Shown: piece after piece, positions 17,912-24,719 of the stretch
Layout of the letters: each line of letters opens with the position of its first letter
Numbering within the stretch: position 1 is the stretch's first letter
Origin: UBA685 sp049890115
GTDB taxonomy: Bacteria; Pseudomonadota; Alphaproteobacteria; Puniceispirillales; Puniceispirillaceae
Length of the DNA stretch: 64,000 bases
Assembly: GCA_049890115.1 (NCBI GenBank)
Contig: JBMHCC010000006.1
Coordinates: 1 to 64,000 of the forward strand
Reading direction: 5' to 3'
Translations under genes and position numbers: made by a program
The notes under the pieces: model-generated
Databases searched by the model: none
Told to the model about the DNA's origin: nothing
What the model saw: only the letters and a program-made list of their open reading frames with translations

Positions 17912-17934
17912 AGCCAACCTTCCTCCCTTTGGCT
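17912..17934 (+). ncRNA. Second C-rich-loop hairpin downstream of DUF1127 gene
   Basis: A 6-bp stem AGCCAA/TTGGCT (17912-17917 with 17929-17934) presents the loop CCTTCCTCCCT. This is a one-insertion variant of the CCUCCUCCC anti-Shine-Dalgarno motif seen at 17613-17621. It lies between the DUF1127 stop and the terminator, the usual place for CcsR/cuckoo RNAs. Confidence 0.55.
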
Positions 17935-17964
17935 AAGCGGCAAAACAAGATAGCCAGACAAAAG

Positions 17965-17992
17965 AACCCTGATCAAAAATCAGGGTTTTTTT
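17965..17992 (+). terminator. Rho-independent terminator of the DUF1127 unit
   Basis: A perfect 9-bp stem AACCCTGAT/ATCAGGGTT with a 5-base loop (CAAAA) is followed by a T run through 17992. The run reaches the stop codon of the convergent mmcB gene, so it may act for both directions. Confidence 0.88.
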
Positions 17993-18440
17993 ATGTCTTA
18001 TTTCCCGATTTAATAGCTGCTTTATCTGGCAGCCCTAGATGATAGTGACGCATCATAGCGGTATAAGCGAGGCGCCGTGTTAAGTGGCTTCGTCTTGTGC
18101 CAGCTAATTTATGGGGCGGCGCATCTTGGGTAATGTGACAATCATAGCCATCTGTGATAATAATGCCGCATTGACTATCATCTGGCAGAACCTCTGCTGG
18201 GAAATCATCACCAACAGCAAAATAAAAGGCATCTGCCCATTCTTGATAATCCTGCCATTTTTGGTCTGTTCTGAAATCTTGCAAAGATGATTTCACCTCA
18301 ATCATGATGATATGACCTTGCTTATTCAAACAGGTAATGTCAGGACGCCGATTGGTACGCAAAGAAAATTCAGGCAAACAAGCATAGCCAGCATCACTAT
18401 AAAGGCGCATCACGGCAGCAAAAATGCGGCTTGCTTCCAT
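17991..18440 (-). CDS. mmcB: MmcB-family DNA repair protein
   Basis: Protein of 149 residues of the MmcB family, found across Alphaproteobacteria and linked in Caulobacter to resistance to DNA damage. It has a PD-(D/E)XK nuclease-like core: Arg-Arg-Pro-Asp-Ile strand, then MIEVKSS, with QDFRTDQKWQDYQEWADAFYF-like residues after it, and a later IIITDGY strand. The start at 18440 has an AGGAG ribosome-binding site eight bases upstream; an upstream in-frame TTG is less likely. No alphaproteobacterial SOS box (GTTC or GAAC direct repeat) was seen between this start and the next gene, so LexA control is not supported here. Its stop overlaps the T tract of the DUF1127 terminator. Confidence 0.88.
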   Translation of the reverse strand: MEASRIFAAVMRLYSDAGYACLPEFSLRTNRRPDITCLNKQGHIIMIEVKSSLQDFRTDQKWQDYQEWADAFYFAVGDDFPAEVLPDDSQCGIIITDGYDCHITQDAPPHKLAGTRRSHLTRRLAYTAMMRHYHLGLPDKAAIKSGNKT

Positions 18441-18529
18441 CAATATTGCTCCTGCCAAGGGGGGTAATCAGACATGACTAGATTATGTGCCCCCTATCGG
18501 CAAAGCAAGTAGCCAGCCACATTATTCAC

Positions 18530-19144
18530 CTAAAAAAGCTCAATCAGGACTTCGTTACGACGCATCATATTCGGCGTCCATGGCCCATTATAGACAGCAT
18601 AATGAGCTGCACCATCATGTGGCAGATTATGCTCTTCTAATGCTGCTCTCAGCTTTGTTTCATGCTTGGCAAAATTAGCCGTGGCACCTGCCCCATTCGC
18701 AGGGCCATTAAATCTGATCACAGCAAATTGCGCAGCGTCCATCGTGGTGATTTCCACATAGGGGCTTTGCGGGTCTGGCAAATCATCTTTATCATAGTGA
18801 TTCGGCATGAAAAACCGCACTTCCCATAACTCATCCTGCTTATGTGTTGTAACAGGTGATGTCATGCCGATACGCTCACCACGCTCATTCGCGCCAAAAA
18901 TATAATTGGCCAATGGCTGGAACGCAGCATTCGCAGCACCGCGCCAATTCCGGCTATCCACTTTTACAATCGCAATATGTGCTTGTTCATAAAGCCGCAA
19001 TTCAATTTTTTCAGCTGCTAATGAGGCAGCTATATCAAGCGTCTGATAGCGTGGCCCCTCATCTGCCATAGCACGCCCCCCTGACAGCATCATCAGCAAG
19101 ATAAGGCTGATTTTGGCTATTATTTTAAAAGATAAATGAATCAT
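18530..19144 (-). CDS. SOUL-family heme-binding-like exported protein
   Basis: Protein of 204 residues with a signal peptide (1 to about 27, ending Arg-Ala-Met-Ala) and a SOUL/HBP fold. The IELRLYEQAHIA strand near 47-58, NYIFGANERGERIGMTSPVTT near 81-101, the FFMPNHYD loop and the VIRFNGPA strand are all family hallmarks. SOUL proteins bind heme or porphyrin loosely and many bacterial members have no proven function. The signal peptide places this one in the periplasm or outside. It lies alone between mmcB (same direction, downstream) and the divergent globin gene. The pairing with a heme globin may be coincidental. Confidence 0.85.
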   Translation of the reverse strand: MIHLSFKIIAKISLILLMMLSGGRAMADEGPRYQTLDIAASLAAEKIELRLYEQAHIAIVKVDSRNWRGAANAAFQPLANYIFGANERGERIGMTSPVTTHKQDELWEVRFFMPNHYDKDDLPDPQSPYVEITTMDAAQFAVIRFNGPANGAGATANFAKHETKLRAALEEHNLPHDGAAHYAVYNGPWTPNMMRRNEVLIELF

Positions 19145-19255
19145 AAATTAATTTACGCAGAAAATTTACCTTTGGTTTTACCAAGAACACTTGCGCCAAA
19201 AGGTTAAAACTGGCACTTTAGGATAGTGGTTCGTCGATGATTTAGGATTTTTTAC

Positions 19256-19618
19256 ATGATCAAGACTCTATATGTAAAATATGGTAGCCGCATGACCACT
19301 GGCACTTCTGAAATATTATATGATTATTTGCTGGCAGATGATGAGATGGCGCCTTTCTTCGCGAATGTCGATGTTGAAGCTGTGCGTGTACACATGTCTG
19401 ATTTGCTCGGCAGCCTAACTGGCGGTCCTGAAATTTATCGCGGGCGCCCCTTAGGTGAAGCTCATGCTGGTTTTGACATCTCTCCTAATCATTTTAAGAA
19501 ACTGATTAATTATTTATCAAGAAGCATGACCGAAGCTGGCATTTCTGATGAGGATAAAGCACTTGCCCTTGCTGAGCTAGAAGGCCGCAGCAGCGAGATC
19601 ACTGAAAAAGCCTCATAA
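19256..19618 (+). CDS. Group 1 truncated hemoglobin
   Basis: Small globin of 120 residues, the normal size for trHb1/GlbN. It begins with the family's Leu-Tyr-x-Lys-Tyr-Gly segment, has a DYLLADDEMAPFFANVD-like B/C region, and the proximal heme ligand is most likely His70 in LGEAHAGFDI. HFKKLINYL follows, as in other members. Likely roles are oxygen or nitric-oxide chemistry in the cytoplasm. An AGGA ribosome-binding site lies ten bases before the ATG. It is transcribed away from the SOUL gene and is followed after 71 bases by the YaiI-like gene, possibly in one transcript. Confidence 0.87.
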   Translation: MIKTLYVKYGSRMTTGTSEILYDYLLADDEMAPFFANVDVEAVRVHMSDLLGSLTGGPEIYRGRPLGEAHAGFDISPNHFKKLINYLSRSMTEAGISDEDKALALAELEGRSSEITEKAS

Positions 19619-19689
19619 GATCAGCTTTACTGATGCCCTGTTCTGACACCCCTCATCACTTTGATAAGACTGACTAGAAAGGGGCGAGC

Positions 19690-20139
19690 ATGATTTATGT
19701 TGATGCTGATGCCTGCCCTGTGCGTGATGACATCATCACCATTGCATTGCGTCATCATACCCCTGTCATGATGGTCTGTAATGGGGGTATCAGACCACAT
19801 CCTCATTCATTAATTAGCCTGAAGATAGTCGCAACAGGCCCTGATGAAGCTGATAAATGGATTGCCGAGACAATGACAGGCAATGATATTCTTGTGACCA
19901 ATGATATCCCGCTAGCGGCAAAAGTCATTGCCAAAGGGGCAGCTGTGATGCGCGCTGATGGCAGCTTGTTAACAGAGGCGAATATCGGTTCTGTGCTTGC
20001 CACAAGAGATTTGATGAGCGATATCAGAGCAGCTGACCCATTTCATCAATCCAAATCAAAGGCTGTTTCAAAATCAACCAAAGGACAGTTTCGGCAAAAA
20101 TTTGACCAGCTGGTGCAACAAAAAAGCATGAGTGCTTAG
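19690..20139 (+). CDS. YaiI/YqxD family protein (DUF188)
   Basis: Protein of 149 residues belonging to the YaiI/YqxD family, a PIN-like fold with no established function. It starts with the diagnostic YVDADACPVRDD and contains the VCNGGIRP-like and ILVTNDIPLAAKVIAKGA segments that carry conserved acidic residues. A GGGGCGAG ribosome-binding site precedes the ATG. It is followed 45 bases later by a DUF952 gene in the same direction. The acidic constellation would fit a metal-dependent nuclease, but that is inference. Confidence 0.9.
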   Translation: MIYVDADACPVRDDIITIALRHHTPVMMVCNGGIRPHPHSLISLKIVATGPDEADKWIAETMTGNDILVTNDIPLAAKVIAKGAAVMRADGSLLTEANIGSVLATRDLMSDIRAADPFHQSKSKAVSKSTKGQFRQKFDQLVQQKSMSA

Positions 20140-20184
20140 CCTGATAATGACAAAGAGGCACATCAGCGATAATAGGATAACTTC

Positions 20185-20523
20185 ATGGTAGAAATGATTT
20201 ATAAAATTTGCCCAAAATCCCTTTGGCAAGACGCTGTCAGCCAAGGTGTATTTCACGGGGCAGGCATTGATATCGCAGATGGCTATATCCATTTTTCAAC
20301 CAAAGAGCAGGCAGCAGAGACAGCACGTCTTCATTTTGCTGGCCAATCTGATTTAGTGCTGGTTGAGATTGCCGTATCAGAGATTGACATCACATGGGAA
20401 GCATCACGTGGTGGCCAGCTATTCCCGCATCTCTATGACAGCTTGCCACTATCAGCCACAAGGCGCATCTGGGATTTACCGCTATCTAAAGATGGCATCC
20501 CGCAGCTGCCAGATCTGAACTAA
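20185..20523 (+). CDS. DUF952 family protein
   Basis: Protein of 112 residues of the DUF952 family: it has the initial IYKICPKSLW, the GYIHFSTKEQAAETA core and the ending RRIWDLPLSKDGIPQLP typical of the family. The fold resembles ADP-ribosyltransferase-like or RNA 2'-phosphotransferase-like folds, but no activity is established for it. It sits between the YaiI-like gene and two short unrecognised genes, in the same direction. The ATG at 20185 has only a weak AGGATAA ribosome-binding site. Confidence 0.83.
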   Translation: MVEMIYKICPKSLWQDAVSQGVFHGAGIDIADGYIHFSTKEQAAETARLHFAGQSDLVLVEIAVSEIDITWEASRGGQLFPHLYDSLPLSATRRIWDLPLSKDGIPQLPDLN

Positions 20524-20656
20524 AAAAGCTTCTGATAGAGGCACTATACAATCCTCAATAGGAGTTTCAGAGGCAGGAATACAACCCACAGCTTGTTTTA
20601 TTTTCTTGTAAATGCTGCATAGTGCAAACCCGCTTATTGAGAGAAGGAGGCGTAAA

Positions 20657-20953
20657 ATGAGTGATCCAAAAACCATTTCTGTCTGCTTTAAAAAAGAGAG
20701 TTTTGGCTTCTCATTCTGGACTAGCCCTAAGCAAGACAAACAGATGGCGTTTGTGCAAACCAAAGAGCTTGAAACTGGCATTACCCATTTGCAAGGCCAA
20801 TTACATGACATATATGATGGACATTGGGAGCCAGCAAAAGACGCACTGACAAGCCTTAAAAGCCATTTGAAATCAGATGGCAGCGATGCTTATTATCAAG
20901 CTGGGATCATAACAGCTATCCCCTTTATTCCACAGGGGAACGGCACTATATGA
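20657..20953 (+). CDS. Unrecognised 98-residue protein
   Basis: Small cytoplasmic protein I do not recognise. The start is fixed by a GAAGGAGG ribosome-binding site (20643-20650) six bases before the ATG. The sequence has a beta-strand-rich opening (TISVCFKKESFGFSFWTS) and an amphipathic helix near 60-75. It has no signal peptide or membrane segment. Its stop overlaps the start of the next small gene in an ATGA, so the two are translationally coupled and probably work together. Confidence 0.6.
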   Translation: MSDPKTISVCFKKESFGFSFWTSPKQDKQMAFVQTKELETGITHLQGQLHDIYDGHWEPAKDALTSLKSHLKSDGSDAYYQAGIITAIPFIPQGNGTI

Positions 20954-21138
20954 ACCGATTTCGCCGAACTCTATTGGAACTTGGGTTCAAAGAAATTGGT
21001 CATCATAAACAATGTGGCACTATTATATTAGAATTTCGCAATATGACACTAGCATTGCCACCACCAATTAATGGCAAAGATTATTGCGATGATCAGATAA
21101 ACTCGACCACAAGCAAATGGCATAAGCAAATGGTTTAA
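20950..21138 (+). CDS. Unrecognised 62-residue protein, possibly HicA-like
   Basis: Small basic protein starting inside the stop of the previous gene (ATGA overlap). The layout of an N-terminal helix, then LGFKEIGHHKQCGT, a strand IILEFRN and then MTLALPPP, is loosely like the HicA toxin fold, where a Gly-Ser-His-His segment and a later Val-Pro motif occur. The catalytic-type His pair (residues 18-19) is present, but the usual Gly-Ser before it is not. Coupled translation of two small genes would fit a toxin-antitoxin pair, yet the upstream 98-residue protein does not resemble HicB. I regard it as a real gene of unknown function. Confidence 0.45.
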   Translation: MNRFRRTLLELGFKEIGHHKQCGTIILEFRNMTLALPPPINGKDYCDDQINSTTSKWHKQMV

Positions 21139-21302
21139 TGACACTGAGGAACATGATTTGCTTTTAATATGACAGAAAAATGAGCTAAATTAGCGTCATG
21201 CCAATATTCATGTAAAACCGTGCCAAAGGGCGCATGATAGCGACGCAAAAGGCCTATCGGTCATAAGCTGACATTTTTTGTTTTAATAAGAGTTTTGAAA
21301 TC

Positions 21303-21560
21303 ATGGAAAACCCGTCCCAAGATGATGTCACTCAGATGATTGAACATATCTTTGCCAGAGTGGATAAGATGCTGGCAGATAATGAGCTAGACCCGCCAGG
21401 TGATCAGACAGGCTTTACTGAATTATTGCGCCTGTTATTTAGCGCAGATGATAGCGGGATGGCTATTTTTGCTGCTATGGATGATGAGCTATTAGTCTTG
21501 CTATTCAAATTATATGATGAAAGACGCATCCGCCAACAAGTTGCCCCTAATTATGAATAG
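21303..21560 (+). CDS. Unrecognised 85-residue acidic helical protein
   Basis: Short acidic protein, rich in Asp, Glu, Met and Leu, with three predicted amphipathic helices (about 6-24, 39-48, 55-75) and no Cys, signal peptide or membrane segment. The helix near 59-70 contains MDDELLVLLFKLYDERR. The ribosome-binding site is weak. I do not recognise the family. It is 36 bases upstream of the CutA/NIF3-like gene and in the same direction. Confidence 0.5.
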   Translation: MENPSQDDVTQMIEHIFARVDKMLADNELDPPGDQTGFTELLRLLFSADDSGMAIFAAMDDELLVLLFKLYDERRIRQQVAPNYE

Positions 21561-21599
21561 CCTCATAGTGATGGCAAATTCATAAGCAGGAGAGCGGTG

Positions 21600-21998
21600 A
21601 TGCATCTTGTACCAGGCAAGCAAATAACCATACAGACAAGAGCAGAGGATATTACACGCATTCTTGATGCTGTTTGTCAAATTGACCCGCTTACCTATGG
21701 GCTATATGAGCGTAACGCTTTTATCAGAGGGGCAGGCAAATCACTTTATATCCCGAAAGATGGGTCGACCACTGCCATTCATCTTGGCACCACAGAGCTG
21801 CAAAGTTTTGATGCGGTTGAGCTTGTTTTTGTGATTGACGCTGACACAGATTTACAGGCCGTTCTAGATGCTATCATCAGCCAGCATCATTATGAAGAAC
21901 CTGTTATCCAGATTTGTGATGTGCAAACAACCAGAGCTGATTATGACCCACATTCCGATAATCCTAATCGGTGGTGGCATGATCAAAAGCAGACATAA
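21600..21998 (+). CDS. Stand-alone CutA/NIF3 inserted-domain-like protein
   Basis: Protein of 132 residues resembling the domain inserted in NIF3/YqfO proteins, which has a CutA/PII-like fold. Features in common are the Tyr-Glu-Arg-Asn-Ala-Phe-Ile-Arg-Gly-Ala-Gly strand and loop (about 38-48), the VELVFVIDAD strand and the helix followed by HHYEEPVIQICDV, which is close to the His-Pro-Tyr-Glu-Glu-Pro signature. The start at 21600 has AGGAG seven bases upstream; a GTG three bases earlier is less well spaced. It has no NIF3 metal-binding part. PII/CutA-like trimers bind metals or small ligands; the ligand here is unknown. Confidence 0.6.
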   Translation: MHLVPGKQITIQTRAEDITRILDAVCQIDPLTYGLYERNAFIRGAGKSLYIPKDGSTTAIHLGTTELQSFDAVELVFVIDADTDLQAVLDAIISQHHYEEPVIQICDVQTTRADYDPHSDNPNRWWHDQKQT

Positions 21999-22010
21999 AC
22001 GTTACTCTTT

Positions 22011-22128
22011 AAAACGCAAAAAAGCACCAGAAGACCCCGAAACGCAAAACAGCGCCAAAAGGCCCCCCAAAACGCAAAACAGCGCCAAAAGCCCCCCGAA
22101 AACGCAAAACAGCACCAGAAGGCGCTGA
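22011..22128. repeat. Four-copy imperfect tandem repeat, about 30-bp unit
   Basis: The core AACGCAAAA recurs at 22013, 22041, 22071 and 22101 (period 28-30), each followed by an AGCrCCArAAG-type block and a C-rich run. The repeat fills the gap between the CutA-like gene and tRNA-Val. It is too short in period and lacks unique spacers, so it is not a CRISPR array. Confidence 0.75.
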
Positions 22129-22141
22129 GTTGCAATATAGA

Positions 22142-22216
22142 TGGTGGAGCGTACTAGGATCGAACTAGTGACCCCCACGATGTCAACGTGGTGCTCTCCC
22201 GCTGAGCTAACGCTCC
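22142..22216 (-). tRNA. tRNA-Val (anticodon GAC)
   Basis: Read on the minus strand, a 75-base cloverleaf begins GGAGCGTTAGCTCAG and ends with ACGCTCC, an A discriminator and an encoded CCA (22142-22144). The D arm, a 5-bp anticodon stem CACGT/ATCGTG-type with loop TTGACAT, and a TTCGATCC T loop are all present. The anticodon GAC reads GUC and GUU valine codons. This is a complete gene, standing alone between the tandem repeat and the N-formylglutamate amidohydrolase-like gene, transcribed leftward. Confidence 0.95.
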
Positions 22217-22367
22217 CCTTTTAACATCTATGTCATGATAGTGTTTGCTATCAGGCCTCAGTGATAGGCGATAGGCCGATAGATTGTCAAGCATTGCCCA
22301 ACATTGATTGTAAAAAACAGATAAATCATCTTTCAATCACAAAGCTAGCACGCTAATAACAAGAGCT

Positions 22368-23288
22368 ATGACACCGCATAACGCTCCATTTCAGGATTAT
22401 GATTTTCTGGACAGCCAGCATATCACGCTAGCTGATATATCGCCTTTTCAGGCGATACAGGGCTCTGCTAAGCATCCCATCATCTTATCAGTGCCACATG
22501 GCGGCACTTACTACCCCATGGAAATCATCGAAAAAGATGACCCGGCTTTGCCAGCTTTTCGCTCTCTTGAAGATAGCGGCACAGCCTATTTAGCTCCTTT
22601 ATTAAGTACCCAGTGCTATTTCAGCATAAGCGCGAATCTTAGCCGTGCGTTACTTGATTTAAACAGAGCAGAAGATGCGCTTGACCCGCTCTTATTTGAT
22701 GAAGCACTCCCCAAAATAACCGCAACCGATCCATTTTATCGTCATATTCGCTCGGGCTATGGCGTGATACCGCGCCTATCAGCCAATCGAAAACAGCTTT
22801 ATCCAGCCCCTCTACCCTTATCATTAGCACAAGACATGATAGCGCATTTTCACCGCCCCTATCATCAGATGCTTGAAAGGAAACTATCAGATATCACAAA
22901 ACGAAATGGGGTTGCGTTATTGGTTGATATTCATTCCATGCCAGCACAATCAGCAGGCAAAAAGATGCCTGATTTTGTGTTTGGTGATAATTTTGGTGCC
23001 AGCTTGCCAGATGATTTACATCACCACATAGATGAAATTATGGCCAAGACATCTTATGATTTTGGCTGGAATCATCCCTATGCTGGTGGCTATATCACGC
23101 AGCATTATGGCAATCATTTTGGTCCTGTCTATACCTTGCAAATCGAAATAAACCGCAATCTTTATTGCAAAACACAGCATAAAATAAGCCATCAAGCATT
23201 ACAAAATATTGCAGCTATCTTGCGCCTGCTATTAGATGGCTTATCAAAGGCTATGGTAAAAGATAATCGCGCTGAAGCAGCTGAATAG
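22368..23288 (+). CDS. N-formylglutamate amidohydrolase family protein
   Basis: Protein of 306 residues of the N-formylglutamate amidohydrolase family (HutG2-like), zinc enzymes that release formate from N-formylglutamate in histidine degradation. The ILSVPHGGTYYP motif with metal His44 is near the N-terminus, LEDSGTAYLAPLL and LSRALLDLNRAEDALDP follow, and the LLVDIHSMPAQ metal-binding segment is near 190. An ending with YTLQIEINRNLY is typical. No other hut gene is nearby, so the true substrate could be another N-acylated amino acid. It is convergent with der; the stops are three bases apart. Confidence 0.85.
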   Translation: MTPHNAPFQDYDFLDSQHITLADISPFQAIQGSAKHPIILSVPHGGTYYPMEIIEKDDPALPAFRSLEDSGTAYLAPLLSTQCYFSISANLSRALLDLNRAEDALDPLLFDEALPKITATDPFYRHIRSGYGVIPRLSANRKQLYPAPLPLSLAQDMIAHFHRPYHQMLERKLSDITKRNGVALLVDIHSMPAQSAGKKMPDFVFGDNFGASLPDDLHHHIDEIMAKTSYDFGWNHPYAGGYITQHYGNHFGPVYTLQIEINRNLYCKTQHKISHQALQNIAAILRLLLDGLSKAMVKDNRAEAAE

Positions 23289-23310
23289 CCCTTATTGTTT
23301 CACATAAGGG
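23289..23310. terminator. Hairpin between convergent genes
   Basis: A 7-bp inverted repeat CCCTTAT/ATAAGGG with an 8-base loop lies immediately after the amidohydrolase stop and over the stop codon of der. It has only short T tracts, so it is a plausible but weak bidirectional terminator. Confidence 0.4.
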
Positions 23311-24713
23311 TTATTGCCTTTGCGCATCACCATCCGCACGGGAATCCCCTCAAGGCCGAAATCCTGACGCAAGCCCCCTATCAGATAGCGCAAATAATGT
23401 TCTGGCAAATCTGCAGGACGGCTGACAAATAGCGCGAAAGTAGGCGGGCGTGATTTGATTTGTGTCATATATCTGATACGCAATCTGCGCCCTTGCACAA
23501 GTGGCGGCGGATGCGCTTCTAGCATCGGCTCAAGCCAGCGATTAAGCCTGCCTGTTGAAATACGTGTGTTCCAGATACGCTGAATTTCAATAATAGCCTT
23601 GAACAGCTTATCAACATTTTTACCATGCATCCCAGAAATAGGAATAACAGGCACGCCGCGTAATTGCGCTAGCGATGTTTCAAGCCGGTCATAGATCAAT
23701 TCCAACGCTTCTTGCTTATTTGGCACATCATCCCACATATTGGCGGCAATGACCAAGGCGCGCCCCTCTAGTGCAACATGACGTGCGATTGCCATATCTT
23801 GTTTATGAGGTGGTTGGCGTGCATCAAGCATCAAGACACATACTTGTGCATATTGAATGGCGCGCTCTGCATCACCGACCATTAATTTTTCAACAGTGTT
23901 CACAACCCGCGCTGAGCGCCTGATGCCAGCGGTATCAACAAGCTTAAAATCAAGCCCCTGATAGTGAAATGGCAAGGCAATCGCATCTCTGGTAATGCCT
24001 GCCTCTGGCCCTGTTAACAGGCGATCTTCACCAAGCAAGGTATTAACCAGCGTTGACTTCCCCATATTTGGCCTGCCGATAATGGCAAGTGATAAGGGGG
24101 CTTCATCATCACCTTCAACCCAAATTTCTGGGCCATCTTCGTCATCTTCGATTGGCATCTCTTCAGCCGCGTCATCTGGCGCTTCTTCATCTTCACCAAA
24201 TAATGTTGCCACAAGACCTAATGTTTCAGCCTGTTCTAGCAAGGCATCATGTAAATCAACCAGCCCCTCACCATGAGCTGCTGAAATAGGGACAGGCGTA
24301 CCAAGGCCAAGTTCCCATGCTTCTGCTGCACCAAGTTGACCTTGTTTGCCTTCACATTTATTGGCTAGCAAAATCACAGGTGCTTCAGACCGCCGTAATT
24401 GGCGTGCAAAGAAATGGTCATCTGGCAGGATACCTGCTCTGGCATCAACAACCATTAAAATAATATCAGCTAGCTCTATGGCACGTTCAGATTGGGCACG
24501 CATACGCGCCGCCAAAGTGCCCTCTTTGGCCTGCTCTAGACCAGCGGTATCAACCAAACGAAATGACATGCCAGCTAGCTGGCCATCACCTTCGCGTCTA
24601 TCTCTTGTCACACCAGGCTGATCATCAACAATCGCATGCTGGCGACCAGTTAAACGGTTAAATAAGGTCGACTTCCCAACATTCGGGCGACCAACAATCG
24701 CAATAGAAATCAT
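23292..24713 (-). CDS. der: Ribosome biogenesis GTPase Der (EngA)
   Basis: Essential double GTPase that acts in late assembly of the 50S ribosomal subunit. The 473 residues hold two G domains: G1 at 8-16 (GRPNVGKST) with DTAGLE and NKCEGK motifs, and a second G1 at 213-221 (GRPNMGKST) with DTAGIRR. A strongly acidic linker (about 173-205) joins them. The KH-like C-terminal domain ends with the family's MRKGNNPY. It is the last gene of a yfgM - bamB - der unit, six bases after bamB, the same order as in E. coli. Confidence 0.97.
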   Translation of the reverse strand: MISIAIVGRPNVGKSTLFNRLTGRQHAIVDDQPGVTRDRREGDGQLAGMSFRLVDTAGLEQAKEGTLAARMRAQSERAIELADIILMVVDARAGILPDDHFFARQLRRSEAPVILLANKCEGKQGQLGAAEAWELGLGTPVPISAAHGEGLVDLHDALLEQAETLGLVATLFGEDEEAPDDAAEEMPIEDDEDGPEIWVEGDDEAPLSLAIIGRPNMGKSTLVNTLLGEDRLLTGPEAGITRDAIALPFHYQGLDFKLVDTAGIRRSARVVNTVEKLMVGDAERAIQYAQVCVLMLDARQPPHKQDMAIARHVALEGRALVIAANMWDDVPNKQEALELIYDRLETSLAQLRGVPVIPISGMHGKNVDKLFKAIIEIQRIWNTRISTGRLNRWLEPMLEAHPPPLVQGRRLRIRYMTQIKSRPPTFALFVSRPADLPEHYLRYLIGGLRQDFGLEGIPVRMVMRKGNNPYVKQ

Positions 24714-24719
24714 TTTTTT

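Noticed and set aside
18441..18529. SOS (LexA) box upstream of mmcB
   Set aside because: No GTTC or GAAC direct repeat with the alphaproteobacterial spacing is present; the only visible structure is an imperfect GGGGG/CCCCC inverted repeat.
20950..21138. Firm assignment as a HicA toxin
   Set aside because: The Gly-Ser-His-His catalytic pattern is incomplete and the partner does not look like HicB, so only a weak resemblance is recorded.
22011..22128. Possible CRISPR array from regularly spaced repeats
   Set aside because: The 28-30 bp period leaves no unique spacers; the units are directly tandem and no cas gene is present.
21868..22128. Open frame running through the tandem repeat, giving a Lys/Pro/Ser repeat peptide
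   Set aside because: It overlaps the CutA-like gene in another frame, lacks a start signal, and the repeat alone explains the periodic peptide.
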